DNA of 64,000 nt from Nocardia pneumoniae NBRC 100136 (GTDB taxonomy: Bacteria > Actinomycetota > Actinomycetes > Mycobacteriales > Mycobacteriaceae), in NCBI RefSeq assembly GCF_000308755.1, contig NZ_BAGF01000147.1, positions 22,905 through 86,904 on the forward strand, given 5' to 3'. The position numbers and the translations under genes are program-made. The notes beneath the pieces are model-generated. The model saw only the letters and a program-made list of their open reading frames with translations. It was not told where the DNA came from and searched no databases. Of the stretch, positions 1 to 8,933 are shown piece by piece; position 1 is the stretch's first letter, and each line of letters begins with the position of its first letter.

Positions 1-249
1 TCACGCTCTAGAATATTCATTAACTTACCAAGAATTCCGACATGTTGTCCCAGCTTTCCGGGAATTACCCGCGCCCGCCAACTTCCCAGTCGCCAAGCAG
101 CCAGGTCGACGTCCATACAAGCTTCTGAGCAGCATTATCATCTGAAGTCTTCCGTCAGTGAGTTCAATGAGACACTGCCGGAAAGCTGAATGCTGTAGCA
201 CGGGCACCGCCGTGACCAGGTCTCTTGACCAACGTTAACTTCCAGTCAC

Positions 250-578
250 TTAAGGCACCGAGGCCGGCTCAAACCGACGGCTTCGAAAGACGAGCTCGCC
301 CCGATCGCCCGTCAGGTTGTCCGATGGCGAGCGCAGCACTAGGTCACCGGTATCGCGGCGACCGAACGGGCTCGGCCTGCCGAGCAGACTGCTGTACACC
401 TCGAGAGACTCCGCATGCCAGGCCCAAGCGGAGCCGCCCAGGATCAGCCCATCGTGGTCACGACGAGGTATCCGGCCAGCAACCTGGTGACCGCTGCAAC
501 GGAACGCGAATCGGGGTAGGCCAGTTAGAGCCGCACGAAGGAGAACAGACCCAGCACAGCGGGCCACTGGCCCAGGAC
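250..578 (-). pseudogene. Remnant of an actinobacterial polytopic membrane protein
   Basis: Reading leftward from about 578, one frame gives GQWPAVLGLFSFVRL, a stop, then LAYPDSRSVAAVTRLLAGYL. After another stop and a frame change, a second frame gives LEVYSSLLGRPSPFGRR and ends at 250. Both pieces resemble consecutive parts of the large actinobacterial integral membrane family often labelled fenitrothion-hydrolase-like, whose members carry a GQWPA..LFGFVWLELVYPD block followed by DPFEVYSSLLGRLSPFGRR. That resemblance is recalled, not searched. With a premature stop, a frameshift and only about 100 of some 400 residues left, this is a decayed gene. It sits just downstream of two intact membrane-protein genes in the same direction, so it may be the decayed last member of their operon. 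Confidence 0.6.
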
Positions 579-645
579 AACGGATCAGACAGCGACTGGG
601 CTCATGGCGCCACGTCAGGCAGATGGCCCGGTGCACCGGATGCCA

Positions 646-834
646 TCAGTCCTCCTCGTCCGCGCCGTGCTCGGACGACGAACGCGCGCCCCGTTCGCGA
701 TCCTCCCCACGCCGTCCCCGCAGCGCGACGAACACTACGACGGCGACCACGAGCAACGCAGGCACGAAGGCGGGTATCGCCAACAGGATCGAATGATCCG
801 CCAGGACGTCCACGCCGTCGTAGCCCTCAGTCAT
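646..834 (-). CDS. Small single-pass membrane protein
   Basis: This 62-residue protein has one hydrophobic segment at about residues 12-37 (LLAIPAFVPALLVVAVVVF) and a charged, Arg- and Glu-rich tail ending EHGADEED. Its ATG overlaps the stop codon of the 621-residue membrane protein upstream by four bases (ATGA at 834-831), the usual sign of translational coupling, so the two products are probably made together and may interact. The function is not recognised. Short single-helix proteins coupled to large membrane proteins are often accessory subunits, but that is only an inference here. Confidence 0.7.
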   Translation of the reverse strand: MTEGYDGVDVLADHSILLAIPAFVPALLVVAVVVFVALRGRRGEDRERGARSSSEHGADEED

Positions 835-2696
835 CGCGAGACCGCCGGTTCTTCCGGCGCCGCCGTCGGGCTCGCGTGCGGATACCGGTCGTTGATCCGT
901 GCCGCACCCCAGGACAGCGCCGCGACGAGGACGAGGCTGCACACCAGCACGACCAGCGATGCCGCGGCGAACAACCAGGACGGGTGGTCGAACGATCGCT
1001 CTCGCTGCAGCACGGTGATCTCGGCGGTGAACGGCCTGGTGAAGGAGGAGAGCGCGGGGACCTCGTCGACGCCGAGCCCTGGGTCGGCGGCCATGAAGAT
1101 CGGCGCCGCGGTCAATACGCGACCATCCTGTATTCGCAGGACCGTCTTCCAACTGCCATGCGCCGGAACGGGTTTGGTCGACACATAGTGGCCGGCGCCC
1201 ACCCGCTGGAGCTGGTCGACGACGAGACCGCGGCCGGGACTGTCGTGGCCGATCCCGCCCTGCCAGGACAGGATCTGAACCCATTCGGGATCGGAGCCGA
1301 CGAGATCAGCAGGCGTAATCCGGATGTCGGCGAGCACCATTCGTCCGCCCGCGTGGGACTCGGCGTCGCGCAGTGTCACAGTGGCCTCGGCCCGTTCCGG
1401 AACCTCGATGAACAGGCCGTTGGCGGTCGCGGCCGCCACGGTCACGACCGCCGCGATCAGCAGACCGCGCCGGACCGGTGGGCGTGGCAGCGCTTCGCCC
1501 CGCAGCACCATGCCCAGCAACGCACCGACGACACCGCCCGCGATACCGGTGGGTACCGCCATCGCCAGCAGTTCGGGCCACATCGCCCTCGGCCACGAGT
1601 TGACGAACATTGCCTCGATCCAGAGGGATTCCAGCCACAGCCCCACCGTCGCGACCGCGAGTCCGCAGATCGCACCCCACCAGATCGACCGACGGGCCAG
1701 CGGCAGCAGCGCCAGCAGTTCCACCACGACGGCCGCGCCGAGATACAGCGGGAAGACATTGCGTGGCGCGTCGATGACCGACCCGCCGACCAGCACGGCT
1801 ACCACGGTGCGGACGAAGGCGGCGAACACCACCACAACCAGGGTGCTGAACGGTCCCAGGGTCGCCCGGGCGGCGACGAGGGTGACGGCGGCCGCGGCCA
1901 CGATGAGCATCGGCTGCAGCACGAGCCGGAACTGCTGCACACCGAAGTCGAATTCGACTTGGAACACCGACAGGCCGATGAGCAGGCCGCCGAAGGCGAA
2001 GCACTGCAGCAGCCACATCACTCGCCCGTCGGCGCGGTCGGGATCGGGTCGGCTGTGCCCGCCCTCGAACTCCAGCAGCAGCACGCCGACCAGCGATAAA
2101 CCGGCGCCGCCGATGAGCATCAGATGCGTCGGCCCCCACAGCGTGACGTCCTGCCCGAACAGCCGATGCCAGATGTCGTCCAGGGGGAACCCGATCAACG
2201 CGTAGAGGCCCGCACCGGCGATGAGGATGCCACCGACCGGCGCGTACCAGGTGCGGGTGACGGGCACCGCCGCGGCGCCGGGCTTCTCGTCCAGAGGCAG
2301 GACGATCGCCGACATCCCGGCGGTGAACAGGAAGAACAATCCCGCCAGGATGAAGTAGTGCGCCGGATTGGCCAGCGGCCCGGCATCGCGGCCGTTGCCG
2401 ACGTGCAAGCTGACATCCCAGATGAAGCCGAGCATCGCGGTCAGGATCGTCCCGAGGAACAGCGCGAGCGGCAGCGCGACCCAACCGGGCCGGTTGTACC
2501 GTCGCCCGATCCGGTCGGCCAGCCGCCCCAACCACGCGATGCGGCGGGATCTGTGCAGATACCCGACCCACAGCAGTACGAGCGCGACGACGCCGGCGGC
2601 GCCGGTCATGACCGCCACCTGGCCCAGCGCCGCTCCGCCACCCTCGGTGCCCGGAGCGGCGAACCAGATGATCCCCTCTTGCGCGACGTCGGGCAC
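831..2696 (-). CDS. Polytopic membrane protein with an extracytoplasmic C-terminal domain
   Basis: The protein has 621 residues and starts at GTG 2696, seven bases after a GGAGG site. Residues 1 to about 430 contain roughly ten hydrophobic stretches, the first near residue 35. They include a HYFILAGLFFLFTAGMSAIV segment and a WGPTHLMLIGGAG segment with membrane-embedded His. Residues of about 430-580 form a hydrophilic, probably extracytoplasmic domain, followed by a last helix near 583-605 (WLFAAASLVVLVCSLVLVAA). The stop overlaps the start of the 62-residue gene, so the two form an operon. The family occurs in actinobacteria without an assigned function as far as I can recall. The membrane His residues suggest metal or redox-ligand binding, but this is weak. 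Confidence 0.75.
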   Translation of the reverse strand: MPDVAQEGIIWFAAPGTEGGGAALGQVAVMTGAAGVVALVLLWVGYLHRSRRIAWLGRLADRIGRRYNRPGWVALPLALFLGTILTAMLGFIWDVSLHVGNGRDAGPLANPAHYFILAGLFFLFTAGMSAIVLPLDEKPGAAAVPVTRTWYAPVGGILIAGAGLYALIGFPLDDIWHRLFGQDVTLWGPTHLMLIGGAGLSLVGVLLLEFEGGHSRPDPDRADGRVMWLLQCFAFGGLLIGLSVFQVEFDFGVQQFRLVLQPMLIVAAAAVTLVAARATLGPFSTLVVVVFAAFVRTVVAVLVGGSVIDAPRNVFPLYLGAAVVVELLALLPLARRSIWWGAICGLAVATVGLWLESLWIEAMFVNSWPRAMWPELLAMAVPTGIAGGVVGALLGMVLRGEALPRPPVRRGLLIAAVVTVAAATANGLFIEVPERAEATVTLRDAESHAGGRMVLADIRITPADLVGSDPEWVQILSWQGGIGHDSPGRGLVVDQLQRVGAGHYVSTKPVPAHGSWKTVLRIQDGRVLTAAPIFMAADPGLGVDEVPALSSFTRPFTAEITVLQRERSFDHPSWLFAAASLVVLVCSLVLVAALSWGAARINDRYPHASPTAAPEEPAVSR

Positions 2697-2758
2697 GAGA
2701 GACCTCCATCACTGAAGCCATGTATATGTGACTTACGGTACCACGAAGGCCGCCGAGA

Positions 2759-3853
2759 TCAATCGCCGTTGCCGTTGCTGGAAGGGTGGGCCGTCAACGC
2801 CATGTGGCCGTTGCCGGGAGCGGGGTCGGTGATCGCGGTCGCGATCTTCGGCAGTGCGTGCGGGTGATGGCGGCCGAGCCAGCCGAGCAGTTCCTCGCGG
2901 ACCGCGCAGCGCAGATCCCAGGCGTCGTCGGCGTTGGCCGCCGACATCGTCGCGCGCACCACGATATTGGTCGGGGTGGTGTCCGTGACGACCAGATCCC
3001 AGTTGCGACCGTCCCAATCCCGGCGTTCGCGGAGATACTCGTGTAAATGCTCACGCAGCAGCGGCACCGGCGTGCTGTGGTCCAAGTACAAGAACACCGT
3101 GCCGGTGATCTGCGGGCCGCCCCGCGACCAGTTCTCGTACGGTTTGCTGTTGAAGTAGGAGACCGGCATCGTCAGCCTGCGGTCGTCCCAGATCCGCACG
3201 GTGAGGAACGCGAGGGTGATCTCCTCGACGATGCCCCACTCCCCTTCGACGACAACGGTATCCCCGATCTTGACCGAGTCGCCGAAAGCGATCTGCAAAC
3301 CGGCGATGAGATTGCTCAACGTCGACTGCGCGGCGACACCGGCGATGATGCCGATCACGCCTGCCGAAGCCAGTAATGACGTCCCCAGCGTCCGCAGACT
3401 CGGAAACAGCAGCAGGATCGCCACGGCGGCGGTCGTGACGACCAGTACCGATGTCACGATGCGGCGCACCAGCGCCAGCTGGGTGCGCAACTGCCGTACC
3501 CGCGAAATCTCCCGAGTGCGCCCGGCGTAGGAGCGCAGCATGTTCTCGGCGACGGCATCGGCGGCGCGAATCACCAGCCAAGCGGCCGCCATGATAGCCG
3601 CCGTGGCCAAGATGGTTCGGATCATCGTGTCCTGGCGAAGATCGAGCTGCGCCAAAGGATAAGTGGCATGCAACGCCATCGAGCCGAGCAATATCTGCAC
3701 GGGCAACTGCACGCGGCGGAGCAGCGTGGGCAGATGACTACCCGGCCGTTTCCGTGCGCTGTAACGCAGCATCCAATCCATCAGCAGACCTGCCGTGACG
3801 GTGATCGCCACCGTGCCCGAGACCACGATGAGCGGCCGTAACACTTCCTCCAA
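2759..3853 (-). CDS. MscS-type small-conductance mechanosensitive channel
   Basis: This 364-residue protein belongs to the MscS channel family, which opens under membrane tension to release solutes during osmotic downshock. Three or more N-terminal helices (residues about 5-110) are followed by the pore region LLASAGVIGIIAGVAAQSTL and the typical beta domain GDSVKIGDTVVVEGEWGIVEEI, then a C-terminal alpha/beta domain of about 130 residues. I chose TTG 3853 because AAGGAG lies seven bases upstream. The reading frame stays open upstream, but that extension (Arg/Cys-rich, no recognisable domain) is probably untranslated. The gene stands alone between unrelated neighbours. Confidence 0.85.
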   Translation of the reverse strand: MEEVLRPLIVVSGTVAITVTAGLLMDWMLRYSARKRPGSHLPTLLRRVQLPVQILLGSMALHATYPLAQLDLRQDTMIRTILATAAIMAAAWLVIRAADAVAENMLRSYAGRTREISRVRQLRTQLALVRRIVTSVLVVTTAAVAILLLFPSLRTLGTSLLASAGVIGIIAGVAAQSTLSNLIAGLQIAFGDSVKIGDTVVVEGEWGIVEEITLAFLTVRIWDDRRLTMPVSYFNSKPYENWSRGGPQITGTVFLYLDHSTPVPLLREHLHEYLRERRDWDGRNWDLVVTDTTPTNIVVRATMSAANADDAWDLRCAVREELLGWLGRHHPHALPKIATAITDPAPGNGHMALTAHPSSNGNGD

Positions 3854-4171
3854 AGGTCGACTCCTTCTCGTCTTGCGCCCGAACCCCACTGCGCACCGCG
3901 CGCCCCGGCTGCTACGAATGCACCGCGAGATGCGGAATACGCAGAGCCACAACTACAGCGCCGGTGGGCGCGATGCGTAGGCGCGAGGCCGAAACAGACA
4001 CGACATCCTCCCTCGGTCGACTTGTCACGAAGGCGCATACCCGCTTTCGCCGTCGGTCGTCGCGATGCCGCTGTGGCGAATCCCACCATCGCGCGGAAGC
4101 GCCAGTGGTACACCCGCGTCCATGGCACAACCGTGACACCGGCGGCGTCCCGATCCGAGCGGCCGTGGCGA
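3854..4171. other. Intergenic region without a recognised gene
   Basis: This stretch lies between the mechanosensitive channel and the monooxygenase fragment. Several frames stay open because of high G+C, but none gives a recognisable domain or a well-placed ribosome site. It may hold more of the decayed monooxygenase gene, but nothing recognisable remains. Confidence 0.4.
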
Positions 4172-4372
4172 AACGTCGACGGGCTGGTGGACGCCGCCGC
4201 TCGGCGCGGCGTTCCCCTCGACGTGGTCGACGTCCGAGACGATCACGCCCGGGCGCTCTACGAGCGCGACCTCGTCCTGGTCCGTCCCGACCAGCATGTC
4301 GCGTGGCGCGGCGACTCCGCCCCGGGCGAACCACTCGTCGTCGTCGACCGCATCCGCGGCGCCCACGGCTGA
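4172..4372 (+). pseudogene. C-terminal fragment of an FAD-dependent aromatic hydroxylase
   Basis: The last 65 or so codons before the stop at 4372 encode GVPLDVVDV, ALYERDLVLVRPDQHVAWRG and EPLVVVDRIRGAHG. These match the end of the thioredoxin-like C-terminal domain of flavin-dependent aromatic hydroxylases, where a VLVRPDQHVAWRG motif precedes a final helix. The FAD-binding Rossmann domain and substrate domain (about 450 residues) are missing, and upstream sequence shows no GxGxxG motif. It is therefore a gene remnant, not a functional enzyme. Family membership is from recalled consensus. Confidence 0.65.
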
Positions 4373-4525
4373 CCGGCCGCCCCCGCACCGCCCGGCGCGA
4401 AGCAGGTGACCAGAACGATCAGGAATCGAGAAGCGCTGGTCACCGAGCCGTAGCTAACGTCTTCGACACCGAGTCCGCCCGGCAGATCGTCGGGACATGG
4501 GTCGCTCGTCTCGGAGGAGGGCGCA

Positions 4526-5047
4526 ATGAACTGGAACAAGCGGGTCCGGCAGACGCACCGGTGGCTGGCCATTGTCTTCACGGTGACCGTCATCGGCACC
4601 GTCGTGGCCTTGGCGCTGCGGGGTCCGGTCTGGGTTTCCTACCTACCGCTGCCCCCACTCGCCCTGCTCCTGTTTTCCGGTCTCTACCTGTTGGTGTTGC
4701 CGTATGTCACCTCTCGGCGCACTCGACCAGCCGCGGAGCTCCCGTCCCGGGAAGCGGCCGAGGTCCGGAGTCGTTTGTCCGCGCCGTGGATTCGGCGGCT
4801 GCACCGTTGGTCGGCCATCGCGTTTGTTTCGACCGTCGTCGCTACTTTTGTCGCCTTGGCACAAGCGGAGCCTGTCGTCTGGGTGTCCTACCTACCTCTG
4901 TTCCCGCTCGCTGTGCTCCTGTTCTCCGGTCTGTACATGTTCGTACTGCCATATGTCGCCGAGCGGCGCAGCGCCCGTCACGAACTGTCCGCCCGGACCG
5001 ACCCGCAGTCCGAGCAGCCGAACGAGCCTTTCTCGACGACGCTCTAG
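4526..5047 (+). CDS. Membrane protein built from two tandem copies of a short hydrophobic module
   Basis: This 173-residue protein is an internal duplication. Residues about 6-64 (HRWLAIVFTVTV, VWVSYLPLPPLALLLFSGLY, VLPYV) are repeated at about 88-147 (HRWSAIAFVSTV, VWVSYLPLFPLAVLLFSGLY, VLPYV). Each copy starts with a basic RxxHRW motif and contains two hydrophobic segments, so four membrane spans are predicted. A GGAGG site precedes the ATG. Single-copy proteins of about 70-80 residues with the same pattern exist in actinobacteria, as I recall, so this looks like a tandem-fusion version. The function is unknown. Its stop overlaps the stop of the convergent lipoprotein gene in a shared CTAG. 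Confidence 0.8.
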   Translation: MNWNKRVRQTHRWLAIVFTVTVIGTVVALALRGPVWVSYLPLPPLALLLFSGLYLLVLPYVTSRRTRPAAELPSREAAEVRSRLSAPWIRRLHRWSAIAFVSTVVATFVALAQAEPVVWVSYLPLFPLAVLLFSGLYMFVLPYVAERRSARHELSARTDPQSEQPNEPFSTTL

Positions 5048-5622
5048 TCGGCATCGTCCGCGGACAGTCGGCAGCCCACGGTCGCGGTGGTCGTCATCGA
5101 TCGGGCATCGGCGAACACCGACAGCTCGGTGTTGCTGTCCCACTCCGCACCATCTCCGCCCTCGAAGGTGACGTGCCGGTCCGGCGAGGAGCTACCGCCG
5201 GGCAGCATGTCCGTCGCGCCGACCGACGCGGCCAGCGCGCGGGCCGTCTCCTGGAATCCGGGCCACGCCTGCTCGGGCAGCGAACCCTCGGCTCGGTAGC
5301 GCGGCAGGACGACGCGCCTGCCGCCGGTGTAGGCGTACGGCCCGTAGCAGGGCCCCAGCGCACGCTCCTCGCTTCGGCTCCACCGCAGCGCCGGTTCGAT
5401 CGCCGAGGCGGCGGCCGCGATCTGCTCGACGACCGACGCCACCTGATGCTCGGCCACCTCGGAAGACGGCAAAGCAGTCAATTCCGCTGTGGCGGCGGCG
5501 ATCTCGTCCGCAGAAGGCGGTGGGGCGGGCTCACCGAGCAGAGTCGCGCATCCACTCGCCGCCAAAGCCGCGAACGCGGCAGGCCAGCGCGATGCGGCGC
5601 GCGGCCATCGCAGTCCGGTCAT
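5044..5622 (-). CDS. Secreted lipoprotein, LppA-like
   Basis: This 192-residue protein has a short N-terminal signal peptide ending in a lipobox (AASGC, Cys about residue 25), so it should be lipid-anchored on the outer face of the membrane. The mature part has a helical first half, conserved Cys residues (GPCYGPYAYTGG and TATVGCRLS near the end) and a small alpha/beta fold. It resembles mycobacterial LppA/LppB-type lipoproteins of unknown function; that link is tentative. ATG 5622 is chosen because a GGAGAG site lies upstream and the signal peptide starts there. The frame is open further upstream, but that segment is Arg-rich and would bury the signal. Confidence 0.75.
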   Translation of the reverse strand: MTGLRWPRAASRWPAAFAALAASGCATLLGEPAPPPSADEIAAATAELTALPSSEVAEHQVASVVEQIAAAASAIEPALRWSRSEERALGPCYGPYAYTGGRRVVLPRYRAEGSLPEQAWPGFQETARALAASVGATDMLPGGSSSPDRHVTFEGGDGAEWDSNTELSVFADARSMTTTATVGCRLSADDAD

Positions 5623-5728
5623 CGTCGCCTCTCCACGCTCCCCGCGGCCGCATGGAACGTGAGCGCGCTTCCAGCACAATCTTATTCGGGATGCCCGCTG
5701 GCGAAGGGAATCCCCATTACCCCGTCGT

Positions 5729-6634
5729 CTAGCTCGTCGCGGGGACACGGATTCCGTGTGCTCGCGCGATAACCGTGCTCAACCCGTATCCGTTGATGAG
5801 TGGGATTCCATAGCGGTGTTCGAACTTGGTTCTCAGTTCGACACCCGCGTGTTCCATGCAGGAGATCGCGAACCGCACCGACGAGTTGTTCGCGTGCGGG
5901 TGGCCGGGTAGATCGGACAGCGCCGCGTAATTTCGCGGGACCGCGGAAAGGAAGGTCGGCCGACTGTGTTCGATCCGGTCCGAGAATCCCTCCGGGCTGA
6001 TCGGGCCCGCCATGGTGGCGCGGCCCCCAGCGGCCAGCGGCGACAGAGCGCCGACCATGATCCCGCTCACCTGCCACATGGGCAGGGTCGACAGGCTGTG
6101 GTCGGAGTCGGTCAGCGCGAAGACCTTGATCACCAACTGGCACATTGCCTCGAGGTTCCTGTGGTCGAGCATCGCTTGGTCGCCTGCGCCGACGTAGGTG
6201 ATCAGCGCCGGTCCCTCCGCGCCGGGCCGCGCCGCATCGATGGCGCCGGGTTCTGCCGCGCTGAACTCGCAGGCGGACGTGACGCCCACGCCCGAAGGGA
6301 CGATGGCCGGAGGATGCCCAGCGGCGAGGAGGATCTTGGAGCCCGCATCGGCTATCTGGTAGCCCGCCTCTCCGTCGGGCAGGGACGGGTCGATCAGGGT
6401 CGCTGTGGCACCCAGGCGCCACGTGGCGAACAGCGACACCACGAGCTCGACGGTGGCGGGCAGCATGATCGCGACCACGTCGCCCGTCGTGACGCCCGCG
6501 GCGCGCAGGGCGGCCGCGGTCCGCCGCACGGCGGCCAGCAATTCGCTGTTGTTCAGTTCGTTGGTGTCGTCGGCAAGGGCGGCTGCCTGTGGTGCGGCCT
6601 CGGCGCGACGATCCGGGAGGGTCGAAAGTGTCAT
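5729..6634 (-). CDS. Truncated, degenerate AMP-binding (acyl-CoA synthetase-like) protein
   Basis: The 301 residues match only the N-terminal part of the ANL adenylating-enzyme superfamily (normally about 500-600 residues). Recognisable parts are LRAAGVTTGDVVAIMLPATVE near residue 45, DHRNLEAMCQ near 160 and INGYGLS near 280, where the fold should continue into the hinge and the C-terminal lysine domain. The ATP-binding P-loop expected as TSGTTGxPKG reads TYVGAGDQAM, so ATP activation is very unlikely. The protein stops about 15 residues after the A5-like motif. It is either a pseudogene still open by chance or a non-catalytic relic. It is divergent from the PucR-type regulator at 6803. Confidence 0.65.
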   Translation of the reverse strand: MTLSTLPDRRAEAAPQAAALADDTNELNNSELLAAVRRTAAALRAAGVTTGDVVAIMLPATVELVVSLFATWRLGATATLIDPSLPDGEAGYQIADAGSKILLAAGHPPAIVPSGVGVTSACEFSAAEPGAIDAARPGAEGPALITYVGAGDQAMLDHRNLEAMCQLVIKVFALTDSDHSLSTLPMWQVSGIMVGALSPLAAGGRATMAGPISPEGFSDRIEHSRPTFLSAVPRNYAALSDLPGHPHANNSSVRFAISCMEHAGVELRTKFEHRYGIPLINGYGLSTVIARAHGIRVPATS

Positions 6635-6802
6635 GCGATCTCCTCAGCACCCCGCGTATAGGGATCGTTAAAAACTGTAGAAATCGTGCGACGGATCGAC
6701 ACCGTCGTGCGCCGACTGAATTCGTCGTCCGCTTTGTCCCCGGAAGACAGAATCGACCGCTCCATTCACCGCCGGCGATCACGGCGACGTAACTATTATC
6801 AG

Positions 6803-8086
6803 GTGGTGACGACTTTTCGTCGCAACGGTGATATCGAGGTGGGCCGCTGCGTAGCGACGATCGCCGCCCGCATGAACGAGCGGGTGACGGACATCAGCGC
6901 GAGTATCCACCGTGGACTCGAGGAGGAAGTGCCCGAGCTGCGTGCGGATGTCCACTCCGCCGAGCTGCTCGGGTCGAGCGTGCAAGGCAATATCGACACC
7001 CTGCTGCACGCGCTACGGCACGACATCCCGGCGGCGCGAATCCACTTACCTTCGGCGGCCATCGAGTACACCCGGCGTTTGGCCCAGCACGGCGTCCCGC
7101 TCAACGCCCTGGTGCGGGCATATCACGTCGGCCAGCGGCGGGTCACCGAGATGGTTTTCACCGAACTGCAAGCCGCGGATGTCACGCCGGTCGAACAGTT
7201 CCTCGCCGGACAGGCGATCACCACCCGGCTGTTCCAGTACCTCGACCACGTTACCCAGCAGGTCGTCGCCATCTATGAAGCAGAGCGCGAGCAGTGGCTG
7301 GAAACTCGCAACAGTGTCCGCGCACTCCGTGTGCACGAGCTGCTGGAGGGCAAAAAGATCGTCGACATCGACGGCGCCGCCGACCAGATCCGCTATCCGC
7401 TCCGTTGGCATCATTTGGCGCTGATCGTCTGGTATCCGGACACCGGCGCCCACGCTGACGAACTGGCCGAGCTGCGACGATTCGTCCGCAAGGCGGCGGA
7501 GGCGGCGGGAACCGCCGCGGCGCCCCTTTTCATCGCGGACGATCAGAGGACCGGCTGTGCGTGGCTGCCTTATCGTTCAGCGCAACCCGGCGCCGTCGAC
7601 AAGGTCCGTGGGTTCGCGGCCGCACAATCCAACGCACCGTCGGTAGCGATCGGCACAATCGCCCCCGGCGTTGCGGGATTCCGGCAGTCCCATCGCTTTG
7701 CTCTGGACGCGCGCTCGGTGGCCCTGGCGCGGGGAGAGGCAGGACCGCGAATCATCGCGGCCGCAGACCCCGGGTTGTCGGTAGCGGCCCTACTCAGTGA
7801 CCGGATCGCGGAAGTCGGGGAATGGGTCGGCGAGATCCTCGGCGATCTGGCCGCCGACAACGACAACGACGCACGGCTACGCGAGACACTACGAGTATTT
7901 CTGCGCACCGGATCGAGCTACAAAGCAGCCGCCGCGGAACTGGACCTGCACTCCAACTCAGTGAAGTACCGGGTCGCACGAGCGGTGTCGCGGCGCGGCA
8001 GGCCGATCGCCGAAGACAGACTCGACGTCGAACTCGCCCTATTGCTCTGCCACTGGTACGGACCACCGATCCCGGCGACGGCGTGA
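6803..8086 (+). CDS. PucR/CdaR-family transcriptional regulator
   Basis: The protein has about 427 residues. Residues 1-170 form a helical sensor region (RAYHVGQRRVTEMVFTEL near 110) of the type found in actinobacterial PucR-like regulators. The middle (about 175-300) is a GGDEF-related CdaR domain. The C-terminus (RETLRVFLRTGSSYKAAAAE then HSNSVKYRVARA) is the PucR helix-turn-helix. I prefer GTG 6803 or 6806, because the frame upstream is Arg-rich and crosses the region shared with the divergent AMP-binding gene; no strong ribosome site decides it. Its target is unknown, and the adjacent degenerate AMP-binding gene may once have been controlled by it. Confidence 0.8.
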   Translation: MVTTFRRNGDIEVGRCVATIAARMNERVTDISASIHRGLEEEVPELRADVHSAELLGSSVQGNIDTLLHALRHDIPAARIHLPSAAIEYTRRLAQHGVPLNALVRAYHVGQRRVTEMVFTELQAADVTPVEQFLAGQAITTRLFQYLDHVTQQVVAIYEAEREQWLETRNSVRALRVHELLEGKKIVDIDGAADQIRYPLRWHHLALIVWYPDTGAHADELAELRRFVRKAAEAAGTAAAPLFIADDQRTGCAWLPYRSAQPGAVDKVRGFAAAQSNAPSVAIGTIAPGVAGFRQSHRFALDARSVALARGEAGPRIIAAADPGLSVAALLSDRIAEVGEWVGEILGDLAADNDNDARLRETLRVFLRTGSSYKAAAAELDLHSNSVKYRVARAVSRRGRPIAEDRLDVELALLLCHWYGPPIPATA

Positions 8087-8114
8087 CTCCACCCAGTCGA
8101 TGATCTGCACCAGG

Positions 8115-8933
8115 TCAGGCCGATCGGCGGGCGGTGACCAAGAGGTACTCCCACTCCATCCGCCCGTTGCCCAGGTCGTGCCGGGACGCGAGATCCGCCA
8201 GTGCGCGGTCCAATCGCGCGACCCGGTCGGGTTCGGCGGCAATGGCCTTGTACACGGCGACCGTCGGCCCGTAGTGGGCCTTGAAGAAGTCGCGGAATTC
8301 CGCGCCGCCGCCGAAACGATCGATGACCGCGTTTTCGCGCCGCACCTCCAGGTCGGCGACGCGATCGCCCAAGAGCGACCGGACATGCGTCTCGTCGCCC
8401 CACAGCGGTGGCGGCAGCGCGCCGGGCGGGGGCGGCGGGGCGAACGGTTTCATCGTGGCGAACATCTGCCCGATGAATCCGGTGGGTGTCCAGTTGATCA
8501 ACCCGATCGCGCCGCCCGGCTTGACCACCCGCACCAGTTCGTTCGCGGCCGCTTGATGGAACGGTGCGAACATGACGCCCACGCAGGAGATGACGGCGTC
8601 GAACTCGGCGTCGGCGTAGGGCAATGCCTCGGCGTCGGCTTCCTGCCACTCCAGCTCGACGCCCCGCGCGGCGGCGAGACGCCGACCCGCTTCGAAAAGC
8701 TCCGGCGTGAGATCGCTCGCCACCACATCCGCACCGGTCTCCGCGGCCGGGATCGCGGCGTTCCCCGATCCGGCCGCGATGTCCAGCACGCGCTGCCCGG
8801 GGCCGATACGGCAGGCCTCGACGAGACGGCGGCCCAGTCCGGGGATGACTTCGGTGGCGACGGCCGGGTAGTCGCCCAGTGCCCACATGGCGCGGTGCCG
8901 CGTCTTGAGATCAGCGGGGCCGGATTCAGTCAT
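8115..8933 (-). CDS. Class I SAM-dependent methyltransferase
   Basis: This 272-residue protein has the Rossmann methyltransferase signature: motif I VLDIAAGSGNAAIPAAE (about residues 49-65), the acidic SAM-ribose position in VVASDLT, motif II near EADAEALPYADAEFDAV and motif III VRVVKPGGAIGLINW. It should transfer methyl groups from SAM to an unknown small molecule. A proline-rich loop (APPPPPGALPPPLWG, about 170-184) probably shapes the substrate pocket. It starts at ATG 8933 and is convergent with the PucR-type gene (28 bases apart). Nothing nearby fixes the substrate. Confidence 0.85.
   Translation of the reverse strand: MTESGPADLKTRHRAMWALGDYPAVATEVIPGLGRRLVEACRIGPGQRVLDIAAGSGNAAIPAAETGADVVASDLTPELFEAGRRLAAARGVELEWQEADAEALPYADAEFDAVISCVGVMFAPFHQAAANELVRVVKPGGAIGLINWTPTGFIGQMFATMKPFAPPPPPGALPPPLWGDETHVRSLLGDRVADLEVRRENAVIDRFGGGAEFRDFFKAHYGPTVAVYKAIAAEPDRVARLDRALADLASRHDLGNGRMEWEYLLVTARRSA

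Noticed and set aside
25..207. A 60-codon leftward frame at the left edge
   Set aside because: No ribosome site, domain or supporting neighbour was seen.
225..2099. A 624-codon rightward frame
   Set aside because: It overlaps the leftward membrane-protein gene, has a basic, His/Gln-rich composition and no ribosome site.
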